This document shows positions 35,929-44,411 of a stretch of DNA of 64,000 nt, one piece after another. Both the position numbers and the translations under genes were made by a program. Source of the stretch: Metapseudomonas resinovorans DSM 21078 (lineage in GTDB: Bacteria > Pseudomonadota > Gammaproteobacteria > Pseudomonadales > Pseudomonadaceae). The number at the start of each line of letters is the position of its first letter. Positions within the stretch are counted from its first letter, which is position 1. Under the pieces are notes generated by a model, which made no database searches, had not been told where the DNA came from, and saw only the letters and a list, made by a program, of their open reading frames with translations. The stretch covers positions 1 through 64,000 of the forward strand of contig NZ_AUIE01000016.1 in assembly GCF_000423545.1 (NCBI RefSeq), in the 5' to 3' direction.

Positions 35929-37203
35929 ATGTCCGATACATCCACTTCGCGCGAGCGGGCCGCCATTGACCTCGCCGAGTTCAAGCGCGGCTGGCGCATC
36001 CTGCTACTCGGCCTCGTCGGCATCTGCACTAGCATCAGCGCGGGCCTGCTCTACGGTTTCGGCACCCTGGTCATTCCCCTCGAGCAGGCCTTTGGTTGGA
36101 GCCGGGGCGAACTGCAGGCGTCAATCACCTTCCTGTTCGCCGGTGTGGCGATCTCCACTCAGCTGGTCGGTCCGTTGTATCGCCGCTTCGGTTTGCGCCG
36201 GGTGGCAATCGTCTCGATCGTGCTGCAGGTGATCGGATATACGGCGATCACCCGGATTGAGCATTCCATCGGCTGGTTATACCTGGCGTTCTTTGCCATG
36301 CCGCTGGTTTGCGCCGGAACCATCGCCATCACCTGGACGCAACTGATCAACCTGTGGTTCGAGCGCAACCGTGGCCTGGCCCTGGCGGTCATTCTCTGCG
36401 GCACCGGAATGATGGCGGTGGTGTTGCCGCCACTGCTGGCCAGGATGATCGTTCTGTTCGGCTGGCAGGCAGGCTTCTTCACCCTGGCGACGATGCCGCT
36501 GCTGTTCACCTTGCCAATGGCGTTGTTGTGGATGCGCTTGCCGACCGAGGTCGGGCCGGCGTCGCTGACGGGGAGCGAGGCGCTGGCGCAAGGGGACGGT
36601 TTCAGTTTCCATCAGGCGCTGCGCTCGCCGGTCTACTGGAGTTTCAACGTCGCGCTGATCCTCTCGGTGTGCCTGACCGTCGGCATGGTCACCAACATCG
36701 TGCCGATGCTGCAGGGCAAGGGGCTTTCCGCCCAGGCCGCGAGCCAGATTTTCAGTAGTTTCGGCATTTCCATCATCGCCGGGCGCTTGCTGGTGGGCTA
36801 TCTGCTGGACCGCTACCCGCCGATCCTGGTCACGGTGATCAGCCTGGCGTTGCCGGCCATCGGTTGTGCGATCTTCCTGTTCGGCGGTATGCAGGGTACG
36901 GCGCTGCTGGTGCTTGCCACGCTATGCATCGGCGCCAGCGCCGGCGCTGAGTTCGACTTGGCGGCGTTTCTCATGGCGCGTTATTTCGGGCTGCGCGAAT
37001 ACGCGCGGATCTTCGGCCTGCACCTGGCGCTGATCACCATCGTCTCGGGGATGATGCCGGTGTTCTTCGGCTACCTCTACGAGGCCTACGACGGCTATTC
37101 GGCGGTGCTGCTGTGTTGCCTGGTCTGCTCCGTCATCGGCCCGTCGATTCTGCTCTGGTTACGGCCGGCTGCGGCAGTCGCGGTCCAGCAACAGCTCACC
37201 TGA
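35929..37203 (+). CDS. MFS transporter, monocarboxylate/oxalate-formate type (copy 2)
   Basis: 424 aa from the ATG at 35929 (GGAGTCC upstream; the longer frame to 35815 overlaps the SDR). Begins with AEFKRGWRILLLGLVGICTS and shares GYLLDR, GMVTNIVPMLQGKGLSAQAA and C-terminal LFGLHLAL-type blocks with copies at 12631 and 47323. Twelve membrane segments. Probably imports the P450 substrate or a related acid. Confidence 0.86.
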   Translation: MSDTSTSRERAAIDLAEFKRGWRILLLGLVGICTSISAGLLYGFGTLVIPLEQAFGWSRGELQASITFLFAGVAISTQLVGPLYRRFGLRRVAIVSIVLQVIGYTAITRIEHSIGWLYLAFFAMPLVCAGTIAITWTQLINLWFERNRGLALAVILCGTGMMAVVLPPLLARMIVLFGWQAGFFTLATMPLLFTLPMALLWMRLPTEVGPASLTGSEALAQGDGFSFHQALRSPVYWSFNVALILSVCLTVGMVTNIVPMLQGKGLSAQAASQIFSSFGISIIAGRLLVGYLLDRYPPILVTVISLALPAIGCAIFLFGGMQGTALLVLATLCIGASAGAEFDLAAFLMARYFGLREYARIFGLHLALITIVSGMMPVFFGYLYEAYDGYSAVLLCCLVCSVIGPSILLWLRPAAAVAVQQQLT

Positions 37204-37260
37204 GCGAGTGTGCACAAATCCGGCGGGACTGACTCGCCCATGGAAAACGAGGAGAAATCA

Positions 37261-37611
37261 ATGAATGCGCAAGAAGCCATCGAGCATTTCCTGCATGGCC
37301 AGATCGAATGCTGGAACAACGGCGACAAGGAGGGATTCTTCGAGCATTACCGTCGGGTGTCGCCTGCCGGTCTGAGTATCGAGTACGTCGGCCGGCCGCT
37401 GCCGACCGATCCCTGGCAGATCCTTGAAGGAATGTGGGAAAACCAGCAGCCGCGCTTCCGCGTGGAGGTCAAGGAAACCATTATCAACGGCGAGGAAGCC
37501 GCCTGCCACCATCGCAACGCGCTGCGCGACGGCAGCGGCGGTATCGAGACCATCGAGCTGTACCGTTTCCAGAGCGGTAGGTTGTGGGTGCGCTACTTCA
37601 TCAAGGCGTGA
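37261..37611 (+). CDS. NTF2/SnoaL-like small protein
   Basis: 116 aa from the ATG at 37261 with GAGGAGAAA upstream (a GTG at 37210 is in frame but lacks a site). Pattern AIEHFLHGQIECWNNGDKEG, then FEHYRR and a C-terminal strand GRLWVRYFIKA fits the SnoaL/NTF2 fold used by small isomerases, hydrolases and dehydratases. Last gene of the P450 operon; function unknown. Confidence 0.68.
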   Translation: MNAQEAIEHFLHGQIECWNNGDKEGFFEHYRRVSPAGLSIEYVGRPLPTDPWQILEGMWENQQPRFRVEVKETIINGEEAACHHRNALRDGSGGIETIELYRFQSGRLWVRYFIKA

Positions 37612-37615
37612 GGGA

Positions 37616-37684
37616 GTAGGTGCGGCTTCAGCCGCAAAGGAGTGCATAGCGCTCCCCCGGCAGCTCGGCTGAAGTCGCCGCTAC
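37616..37684. repeat. REP-like inverted pair (REPIN-like)
   Basis: GTAGGTGCGGCTTCAGCCGC at 37616-37635, then AAAGGAGTGCATAGCGCTCC, then a reverse-oriented partner containing CGGCTGAAGTCGCCGCTAC ending at 37684. It shares its head and tail with the element at 17038. The 202-bp gap between convergent genes at 37611 and 37814 otherwise contains no feature I can support. Confidence 0.6.
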
Positions 37685-37813
37685 ATGGATATCAGCCTCG
37701 GAATGCTTACGTACAGCCCGTGCACTGCGCTTTCCGGGGTTGAGCGCCGCGTACACGCCCCCGGGAGGGGCAACGTGGGGCGCGACGGTGGTCGCGCCCC
37801 ACCTGCACTGCGG

Positions 37814-38053
37814 TCAGCCGTTACCCCGGGCCTTCCTGCGCGCGGCTAGCCATCCCTTGAGCAGAATCTGCGGCAGGCGCAGGATCACGCTGATACCGAG
37901 CAGCCGGGCGGCCTGCCAGCAGTCTTCCGGGTTGACCAGGATGGTGGTGCTCATGGCGCCCATGACCTTGCCCTTGATGACCAGTTGCTCGCCATCCCGC
38001 GTGATGGACTTGACGTCCACCATCTCCACGCCTTCCTTGCTGAACATCTTCAT
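37814..38053 (-). CDS. Small protein of unknown function
   Basis: 79 aa, ATG at 38053 with AGGAGCGATC upstream, 25 bp after the flavoprotein stop, so it is the last gene of the second oxygenase operon. The N-terminal half is polar beta-like (MVDVKSITRDGEQLVIKGKV), the C-terminal half a basic helix (SVILRLPQILLKGWLAARRK) that could contact membrane or a partner protein. No family recognised; codon use matches its neighbours, which supports a real gene. Confidence 0.65.
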   Translation of the reverse strand: MKMFSKEGVEMVDVKSITRDGEQLVIKGKVMGAMSTTILVNPEDCWQAARLLGISVILRLPQILLKGWLAARRKARGNG

Positions 38054-38078
38054 GCTGCGATCGCTCCTGCAAGGGGGG

Positions 38079-39662
38079 TCAAGCGCCGACCAGTTCGTCG
38101 AAGTCCAGGCCGGATTCCTCCAACAGCACGCGGGCCACGTTGCGTCCGGAGGCTGCGGTGACGCCGCCGCCGGGGTGGGTGCTGGCGCCGGCCAGGTACA
38201 GGCCCTCCACCGGCGACTTGTACTGGGCGTAGCCGGGGGCGGGACGGTTGCCGGCGATCTGCCAGGAGTAGGACCCGAAGTGCAGGATGTCGGCGCCGAT
38301 CATGGCGTTGTTGTGGCGCTCGATGTCCAGCGGGGTCATCCACGAGAAGCCGATGATGTTGCCGTCGTCCATGTTGGTGGTGAGCTTGCGCAGGTCGTCG
38401 AGGAAGGCGTGGGCCACCTCTTCGCCGATCTCGTCCCAGCGCTGGGCGCCACCCTTGAGGTTGTAGGGGCAGAAGGCGTACATGTTGAGCACACGCTTGC
38501 CTTCCGGCGCGCGGGTCTTGTCGTAGGTGTCCTGGGTCACGTAGGCGATGAAGTCGCGGCGTGGGATGCCGTACTCTAGGTCGCGGAAGGCGCGGGCGAA
38601 CTCCTCTGGATCGGAGTGCGAGCGCTCCACCCAGAAGAAGTCGTCCACCGCCGGGCCGACCTTGTAGCGCGGCGCCTCGTGCAGCGCGACGTGCATGTTG
38701 AACGGCTGGAAGCTGCTGTGCTTGAGGGTGCGGATGCGCTGCTCGAAGCCCTCGGGCAGTTCGCGGCCGGGGACCATGGCGGGGAATACCTGCTTGGCGT
38801 GCAGGGTGGAGATCACGCCTTTGCGGGCCAGTATCTCTTCGCCGCTTTCGAGGATCACGCCGGTCGCCTTGCCGCCTTCGATCTTGAACTGTTTGACCGG
38901 CGCCTCGGTGCGCACCTCGCCACCGTGGTGTTCCAGGCAGGCGCGCAGGGCGTCGGCGAAGGCGCCGGAGCCGCCGACCGGGATGCCCACGCCGTAGCGG
39001 TGCATGAGCGGCAGGATGATGTAGAAGCCGAAGCCGGTGCCGTTGTCGAACGGGTTCATCATCGCCTCGGAGGCGTAGCGGGCCAGGGCGATCTTGACCT
39101 TGTCGTTCTCGAACCATTCGCTGATGTAGTCCCAGGCGCTCATCGCCTGGGTGCGCATCAGTTCCTGGCCGACCTGGCTCTGCTCCATCATCAGCGCCTG
39201 GTGCGAGGCGCTCGGCGGCGTGTTGAACATGCCCATGACCAGCATGTCGAGGTTCTGGAACACCTGATGGTTGAAGCGGCGGTAGGCGTCGGCGTCACGC
39301 TCGGAGAACTTGGCAATGGCCTCGCAGGTGCGCTCCAGGTCGGTGTAGAACTCCAGGGTGCTGCCGTCGTCGTAGAAGATCGCGGTCATCTTGTCGGGGT
39401 TGATGTACTTCAGGCCGAACTTCGCTTTCAGCTCCAGTTCGTCGTTGCGCAGCAGCGGGTTGGCCTGCAGCAGGGTGTGCGCGACCGAGCAGACGTCGTG
39501 CTTGAAGCCGGGCACGGTCAGCTCGCGGGTCATCACGCCGCCGCCGACCTTGTCGTTCTTCTCTACCACGCACACACTCCACCCGGCCTTGGCCAGGTAG
39601 CAGGCGGCGACCAGACCGTTGTGGCCGCCGCCGGCGATGACGATGTCATAAGTCTTGCTCAT
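38079..39662 (-). CDS. CrtI/phytoene-desaturase-like FAD oxidoreductase (copy 2)
   Basis: 527 aa. FAD motif at residues 6-41 (IVIAGGGHNGLVAACYLAKA; EKNDKVGGG), C-terminal GLYLAGASTHPGGGVTAASG. Same overall design as the protein at 30101 but clearly diverged. It sits between the extradiol dioxygenase and the small 79-aa gene in the second oxygenase operon. Probable dehydrogenase or desaturase acting on a ring intermediate; reaction not known. Confidence 0.83.
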   Translation of the reverse strand: MSKTYDIVIAGGGHNGLVAACYLAKAGWSVCVVEKNDKVGGGVMTRELTVPGFKHDVCSVAHTLLQANPLLRNDELELKAKFGLKYINPDKMTAIFYDDGSTLEFYTDLERTCEAIAKFSERDADAYRRFNHQVFQNLDMLVMGMFNTPPSASHQALMMEQSQVGQELMRTQAMSAWDYISEWFENDKVKIALARYASEAMMNPFDNGTGFGFYIILPLMHRYGVGIPVGGSGAFADALRACLEHHGGEVRTEAPVKQFKIEGGKATGVILESGEEILARKGVISTLHAKQVFPAMVPGRELPEGFEQRIRTLKHSSFQPFNMHVALHEAPRYKVGPAVDDFFWVERSHSDPEEFARAFRDLEYGIPRRDFIAYVTQDTYDKTRAPEGKRVLNMYAFCPYNLKGGAQRWDEIGEEVAHAFLDDLRKLTTNMDDGNIIGFSWMTPLDIERHNNAMIGADILHFGSYSWQIAGNRPAPGYAQYKSPVEGLYLAGASTHPGGGVTAASGRNVARVLLEESGLDFDELVGA

Positions 39663-39725
39663 CTTCTTATCCTTTTTCTGTCGATGTTAGTCGGGTTGCC
39701 ACGCCGCCCATGGCGGCGCGGCGGT

Positions 39726-40640
39726 TTAGTTGTTGGGGTATTGCTCCAGGGGCATGACGCTCGGCCCGAGAATCGGCCCGACCCGCTCGTGGCCCCAGAT
39801 GCTCAGTTGCTCGGGGTTCAGCTCGAAGCCGTCGTGGTGCCAGGGCTCCAGTTCGTGGATGCACTCCACAGCGAAGCCGGACGGGCTGAAATGGTAGAAG
39901 GAGACGTGCGGGTCCTGGCTGTGCTGGCCGAGGGTCATCTGCATCGGCAGCTCGCGCTTGCGTACGATGTCGTATGTTTCGCCGAGGTCGCACAGGCTCT
40001 TGACGAACAGTCCGATGTGCTGCACGCCTTTCATGCCGGGAGCGTGGCCGAAGGCAATGTCGTGGCTGGTCTTGTCGTTGAGCTTGGCGCGGAAGAAGCC
40101 GGTGCGGCCCTTGCCGGCGCCGTACCAGTGGAAGCCCATCAGGTCGATAAAGAAGGCTTCCAGTTCTGGGCCGTAATCCGGCGTAATCAGGACGATGTGG
40201 CCGACGCCGCGCTCGTCGGTGACGAAGCCGCCGTGCGGACGGCCGGGGACGAACGAGCGTGGCGTCCATTTTTGCGCGTAGAACAGTTCGTGCCGGTAGC
40301 CCGCCGGACAGCGGAAGCTCACCAGTTCGCGCACGCCGCGTATCTCGCAGCGGGCGGCGTCGCCAACCTCCAGAACGACGCCTGCGTCGCGGAAGCGCGC
40401 CACCGCAGCGTCGAAGGCTTGCCGCCCGCGCGCTTCCCAGCCGATGTAGGCGATGCGGTCGACGGGGCCGGGGTGGAAGGTGATGCGGTGGCGGCGGTCG
40501 TCGCTGCGCAGGTACAGGGAGTCGGGGTCGCCCAGCGGGGCGTTGCCCTGTCCCAGGCCGAGCACCTGCGGCGCGTACTCGCGCCAGGCTTCCAAGTTCG
40601 GGCTTTCGAAGCCCATGTAGCCGATGCCGATGATATCCAT
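39726..40640 (-). CDS. Extradiol ring-cleavage dioxygenase, DitC paralogue
   Basis: 304 aa, two-domain type I extradiol (BphC-like) fold. Fe(II) ligands by alignment are His148 (GVGHIV), His208 (GVQHIG) and Glu259 (FAVEC), with second-sphere His in TSHDIAF; these match BphC positions closely. Closely related over its whole length to the protein at 51773, sharing MDIIGIGYMGFE, YAQKWTPRSF and RKRELPM-MTLGQHSQDPH. Expected to open a catechol formed by the neighbouring oxygenase. ATG 40640 is supported by conserved N-terminus. Confidence 0.9.
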   Translation of the reverse strand: MDIIGIGYMGFESPNLEAWREYAPQVLGLGQGNAPLGDPDSLYLRSDDRRHRITFHPGPVDRIAYIGWEARGRQAFDAAVARFRDAGVVLEVGDAARCEIRGVRELVSFRCPAGYRHELFYAQKWTPRSFVPGRPHGGFVTDERGVGHIVLITPDYGPELEAFFIDLMGFHWYGAGKGRTGFFRAKLNDKTSHDIAFGHAPGMKGVQHIGLFVKSLCDLGETYDIVRKRELPMQMTLGQHSQDPHVSFYHFSPSGFAVECIHELEPWHHDGFELNPEQLSIWGHERVGPILGPSVMPLEQYPNN

Positions 40641-40709
40641 GATGGCCTCTTGTTGTTGTCTTGAGCCGGACCTCCCGGCCGTCCGCCGGAAGGGTTGTCA
40701 TGGCCTTGC

Positions 40710-42017
40710 TTACAACGCGGTCTGGGCGTCCGCTTGTGCGAACATCGCATTGATGTCACCGGAGGTCACCGGCTTGCCTTTCTCGCGCCTGGGCACGGCG
40801 CCGCCCATGCCCAGCGCCGGCTCGGTGCTGACGTGCGCGGCTTGGGCGCGCAGGGCGCCGACTGTGCAGTTCTCGCGGCCGAGGAGGGCGAACGGATCGT
40901 AGGAGAACTCGCGCATGGCGTTGAGGTGGGTGACCTTGTCGATGGTCTCCTTGGGCAGGCGCTTGAGGCTTTCCCAGGCGACTTCCGGCGAGTGCGGCCA
41001 GGTGCAGTCGGAGTGCGGGTAGTCGCATTCCCAGGTGACCATGTCCTCGCCCACGTCCGGCAGGTTGCGCAGGCCGAAATCATCCTCGATAAAGCAGGTG
41101 ATGAAGTGCTTGCGGAAAATGTCGCTGGGCTTCTTGCCGCCAAAGTTGGCGTTGGTCCAGGCGTGGTGGTGGCGGTGGGTGAAGTCGGCACGCTCCAGCA
41201 GGTAGGGGATCCACCCGATGCCGCCTTCGGACAGGGCCATGCGCAGGTTGGGGAATTTCTTCCACATCGGCGCCCAGATCCAGTCGGCCGCCGAGTTGGC
41301 GATGGAAATCGGCATGGAGGTGATCCAGGCATCGATCGGCGACAGGTCTGAGGCGTGGTTGGCCTTGATGCCGGTACCGATGTGGCAGCAGATCACCACG
41401 TTGTTGTCGGCGCAGGCCTTCCACAGTGGGTCCCAGTAGTCGCTGTGGATTGACGGGAAGCCGTGGAGCGCCGGGTTGTCGGAGAACGACACGGCATGCA
41501 CGCCGAGTTTCGCCAGGCGCGCGACTTCCGCGGCGGCGGCCTGCATGTCCCACCACGGCACCAGCATCAGCGGGATGAAGCGCCCCGGTGCGGCGTTGCA
41601 CCAATCGTGCAGGTGCCAGTCGTTGTAGGCCTGAATGGCGGCCAGGGAGACGTCGCGGTTCGGGTGGTTCTGGAAGCGCTGGCCGGCGAAGCCGGGGAAG
41701 GTCGGGAAGCAGATCGAGCCGAGCACGCCGTTGGCGCTCATGTCGTCGACGCGCGCCTTGATGTCCCAGGTGCCGCGGCGCATGTGTTCGTAGCCCAGCG
41801 GCTCCATGCCGTACTCCTCCTTGGGTCGGCCGACCACCGAGTTGAGGCCCATGTAGCCGGTGGCCTGGCCTTCGAACACCCAGACGTCGCGTCCGTTGTG
41901 CTGCTCGACGCGCGGCTGTCGGCCCTTGAAGCGTTCCGGCATGTGGCGGTCGAAGGCGCCGGCCGGTTCGATGGCGTGGTCGTCCACGCTGACGAGGATC
42001 ATGTCTTCGAGTTTCAT
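40710..42017 (-). CDS. Amidohydrolase-2 family metal-dependent hydrolase/decarboxylase
   Basis: 435 aa from the ATG at 42017 (GGGAGAA upstream). TIM-barrel family of ACMSD and resorcylate decarboxylases. The N-terminal metal motif is VDDHAIEP (D-x-H pattern), a later His lies in CCHIGTGI, and a C-terminal WECDYPHSDCTWPHS carries the usual Asp-His region. Such enzymes decarboxylate aromatic or muconate-type acids, or hydrolyse C-C or amide bonds. Located between oxygenase beta and the extradiol enzyme. No counterpart is seen in the dit-like arm, so it may mark a different branch, for example removal of a carboxyl group. Confidence 0.82.
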   Translation of the reverse strand: MKLEDMILVSVDDHAIEPAGAFDRHMPERFKGRQPRVEQHNGRDVWVFEGQATGYMGLNSVVGRPKEEYGMEPLGYEHMRRGTWDIKARVDDMSANGVLGSICFPTFPGFAGQRFQNHPNRDVSLAAIQAYNDWHLHDWCNAAPGRFIPLMLVPWWDMQAAAAEVARLAKLGVHAVSFSDNPALHGFPSIHSDYWDPLWKACADNNVVICCHIGTGIKANHASDLSPIDAWITSMPISIANSAADWIWAPMWKKFPNLRMALSEGGIGWIPYLLERADFTHRHHHAWTNANFGGKKPSDIFRKHFITCFIEDDFGLRNLPDVGEDMVTWECDYPHSDCTWPHSPEVAWESLKRLPKETIDKVTHLNAMREFSYDPFALLGRENCTVGALRAQAAHVSTEPALGMGGAVPRREKGKPVTSGDINAMFAQADAQTAL

Positions 42018-42055
42018 TGTCGTTCTCCCTTGATGTAGTTCGAACACCGCTGTGG

Positions 42056-42631
42056 TCAGAAGAAGATGCCGAGGTTCGGTGTGCCGATCACCGTCTGGTC
42101 GACGATCACCTCGCGGCGCGCCAGCTTCAGCTGCCCGCCCTCACGGCGTAGGAGGTCGTGGCGCTCGCAGGGGATCAGGTCGAAGTAGTCGAAGTCGAAG
42201 CGGCTGCGGGTCACCAGCATGTAGCTCAGCACCTTGTATTCGTCAGCTTTGTCGGTGCCGAACACACGGACGTTGCTGACTAGGCGCTTGGTGCGCGAGG
42301 GCGGGTCCTCGCCCCAGGCGCTCTTGGTGTCGGTGATGCGCATTATCCTCACCATCAGCGAGCCGTAGTTATCGTGCATGTGCTGCACGGTGCGCACCAC
42401 GGTCTGCGCCTGCTGGCGCACCGGACGGGTTAGGCGGATCGGCAGGTTGTACTCGATGTCCTGGGCCAGGGACTCGCCCCATTGGCGCAGCTGCAGGGTG
42501 TCGAGCAACTCGGCCTCGTCGTGGAGGAAGTCGAGGATCTCGTGGTGCAGCGGGTTACCGCTAGAAACGCGCTTGGCGCGGTCGGTCGGCGGCAGTGGGG
42601 TGGGTTCGAGCAGGCGCTGCAATTCGTTCAT
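42056..42631 (-). CDS. Ring-hydroxylating dioxygenase beta subunit (second arm)
   Basis: 191 aa from the ATG at 42631 with GGAGAAA upstream. Small structural subunit of a Rieske dioxygenase (NTF2-like fold): ILDFLHDEAELLDTLQLRQW, VVRTVQHMHDNYGSLMVRIM and WGEDPPSRTKRLVSNVRV. Co-linear with the beta subunit at 61225 over its full length, including DPPSRT-RLV-NV and C-terminal GTPNL--F. 67 bp after the alpha gene. Confidence 0.9.
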   Translation of the reverse strand: MNELQRLLEPTPLPPTDRAKRVSSGNPLHHEILDFLHDEAELLDTLQLRQWGESLAQDIEYNLPIRLTRPVRQQAQTVVRTVQHMHDNYGSLMVRIMRITDTKSAWGEDPPSRTKRLVSNVRVFGTDKADEYKVLSYMLVTRSRFDFDYFDLIPCERHDLLRREGGQLKLARREVIVDQTVIGTPNLGIFF

Positions 42632-42698
42632 GGCGTTTCTCCAGAATGCTGTGCATGGCGTCCGGCACAAATGCACGGACGACGGGACGGTCGGCGGT

Positions 42699-44096
42699 TC
42701 AGGCGGCGGTCATCAGGTCGTGCCAGTACAGCCACCATTGCCACTGGGTATCGTCCTTGGTGAAGCCTTCGCCAACGTTGCCCGGTCCCGGCCAACCGGC
42801 GGGCTTGCCGGTCTCATAGAGCGCCTGGTACTTGAGGGTGATGTCCTGGCTCATCGCGCCTTTGGCGACGATGGTCTGATGCGGCCAGGTGTCGGAGTCG
42901 TCCTGCTCGACCATCCCGGAGGTGCCGAGCAGCTGGATCGACTGGCGCAGCATGCGCGCCTTGATTTCCGGCGGGGTGTCCTTCTCGGCGAGGATCCAGT
43001 TGATGAACTCCAGCTTGTCCGGGCCCTTGGGCACATAGGCGTGCAGCGCCATGGCGCCGAGCACGGTGCCGTCTGGCTGGGGCAGGTAGATGAATTCGAA
43101 TAGGCCGTTGGGGAAGAAGTTGCCGACCTGTGGCGGGTGGGAACTCATCAGGTGCAATTGCTCGTCGCTGAAGCGCTTGAGCAATTCCGGCACCATCTCC
43201 TTGGTGATGCCGGACGGCGGCAGCAGGGTGAGTTTCTCCGCAGCGCTCAGGGTGGCTGGGTCCTTGCCGGTGAGGCGGCGGATCTTGCGGTCCAGTTCAA
43301 TGCAGCGCATGGTGTGGCCGTGCTCGGTCCACACTTCGGCGCCGTACATCTCGGGGGTCAGGTCGCCACCCTTGCCCTCGGCGTCCGGCTTCTTGGCGTA
43401 GGGGCCGACCTCGCCCAGCCAGCGGTGCAGGGTCAGGGTGTGGAAGCCGTCGGAGGCCGACTGCTCGCAGGCGGTCTTCCAATTGGCGCGGATGACGAAG
43501 CGCTGGGGCGGGCCGAGCACTTCCATGCCGGCGGTGGTGCGACACCAGAGAGTGTCGAAGTACCACTTGGCCTCGCCGAGGAAGTCCTCGAAGGACGGGC
43601 CATCGATGTTCCAGGTGGCGAATATCAGGCCGCCGTAGATCGTCACGCGCGCTTTCTTCAGGCCTAGCTCTTCTTTCGTGCGGGTCTTACCGTGCATGCA
43701 CTCCTTCTCCACCGGCGCGCCGATGAAGTCGCCATTGGGCTTGAAGGCCCAGCCATGGTAGATGCACAGGTGGGTGGACGCGTTTCCGCCGTCGAGGGTG
43801 GATATTTTCATGCCGCGGTGCGGGCAGACGTTCAGGGAGACATAGATCTGGTTGTCGCCGGAGCGGGCGACGATCACCGAGTCCGAGCCCATGTCGCGGA
43901 CGACGTAATCGCCCTTGTTTGGGATTTCGGTTTCGTGGCCTAGGAACACCCACGTCCTGGCGAAGATCTTCTTCATTTCCAGGTTGTAGAGTTCGGGGTC
44001 GGACAGCGTCCGCATCTTCACTTCACGGTTTTCCAAGTCTATAAGGTCCGAGATTCTCGTGCCGTCGCTTAATGCCGGATTCGTGTAACTGGTCAT
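42699..44096 (-). CDS. Ring-hydroxylating dioxygenase alpha subunit (second arm)
   Basis: 465 aa. Rieske 2Fe-2S ligands Cys91-His93 (CPHRGMK) and Cys111-His114 (CIYHGW). Catalytic domain bridging Asp216 and iron ligands His219 and His224 (SDGFHTLTLH). Strongly similar to the ditA1 candidate at 59785 with identical motif numbering, but carrying its own beta subunit, extradiol enzyme and promoter. Adds O2 across an aromatic ring; the substrate is presumably a diterpenoid relative of that used by DitA. First gene of the minus-strand operon to 37814; Anr box and 25-bp site 5 precede it. Confidence 0.92.
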   Translation of the reverse strand: MTSYTNPALSDGTRISDLIDLENREVKMRTLSDPELYNLEMKKIFARTWVFLGHETEIPNKGDYVVRDMGSDSVIVARSGDNQIYVSLNVCPHRGMKISTLDGGNASTHLCIYHGWAFKPNGDFIGAPVEKECMHGKTRTKEELGLKKARVTIYGGLIFATWNIDGPSFEDFLGEAKWYFDTLWCRTTAGMEVLGPPQRFVIRANWKTACEQSASDGFHTLTLHRWLGEVGPYAKKPDAEGKGGDLTPEMYGAEVWTEHGHTMRCIELDRKIRRLTGKDPATLSAAEKLTLLPPSGITKEMVPELLKRFSDEQLHLMSSHPPQVGNFFPNGLFEFIYLPQPDGTVLGAMALHAYVPKGPDKLEFINWILAEKDTPPEIKARMLRQSIQLLGTSGMVEQDDSDTWPHQTIVAKGAMSQDITLKYQALYETGKPAGWPGPGNVGEGFTKDDTQWQWWLYWHDLMTAA

Positions 44097-44126
44097 GCTC
44101 GATCTCCGTTCTTGTTTTCTTTTATA

Positions 44127-44151
44127 TGAACAAAAAGCGCAGTTGTGTTCA
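44127..44151. promoter_or_regulatory. 25-bp inverted repeat, site 5
   Basis: TGAACA-N13-TGTTCA, both arms perfect, 31 bp upstream of the oxygenase alpha start. Relative to the promoter predicted from the Anr box it covers about +5 to +29, where bound protein would block transcription. Confidence 0.65.
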
Positions 44152-44154
44152 TTT

Positions 44155-44203
44155 GCGACCGATTATCTGCCCAGGAAAGATGCTGTGAATTGATCTAGAT
44201 CAA
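44155..44203 (-). promoter_or_regulatory. Predicted Anr/FNR-dependent promoter
   Basis: TTGATCTAGATCAA at 44190-44203 is a perfect match to the FNR/Anr consensus TTGAT-N4-ATCAA. On the minus strand GATAAT (44167-44162) lies exactly where a -10 element should be if the box is centred at -41.5, giving a predicted start near 44155. This is a class II activator layout. The 316-bp gap between 44096 and 44412 holds only this and 25-bp site 5. Confidence 0.6.
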
Positions 44204-44411
44204 CGAATACTCGGTGTCCGGAGACCGCTGATTGCATGCGTTAAAAATGCCGATAGATGGGCTTTATGGCCTTTGGAATGGAGCTTTTAGTGGGAGGCGC
44301 GGCACGTTGGCGGGAGCCCTTGTCGGCGTGCCTAGGAGGGACGCGTGCGGATGTAGTGGACAATGTCGGTGAAATTGTCCAATTTTCCCTCTGGCCGCCG
44401 CCGTGGCCGGT

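Noticed and set aside
37740-38579. 279-codon open frame on the plus strand
   Set aside because: Overlaps the 79-aa gene and flavoprotein on the opposite strand; no ribosome site or domain.
38616-40664. 682-codon open frame on the plus strand
   Set aside because: Runs antisense to the flavoprotein and extradiol dioxygenase genes, which have clear motifs and ribosome sites. Repetitive Val/Ala/Gly/His composition is typical of reverse-frame reading of GC-rich genes.
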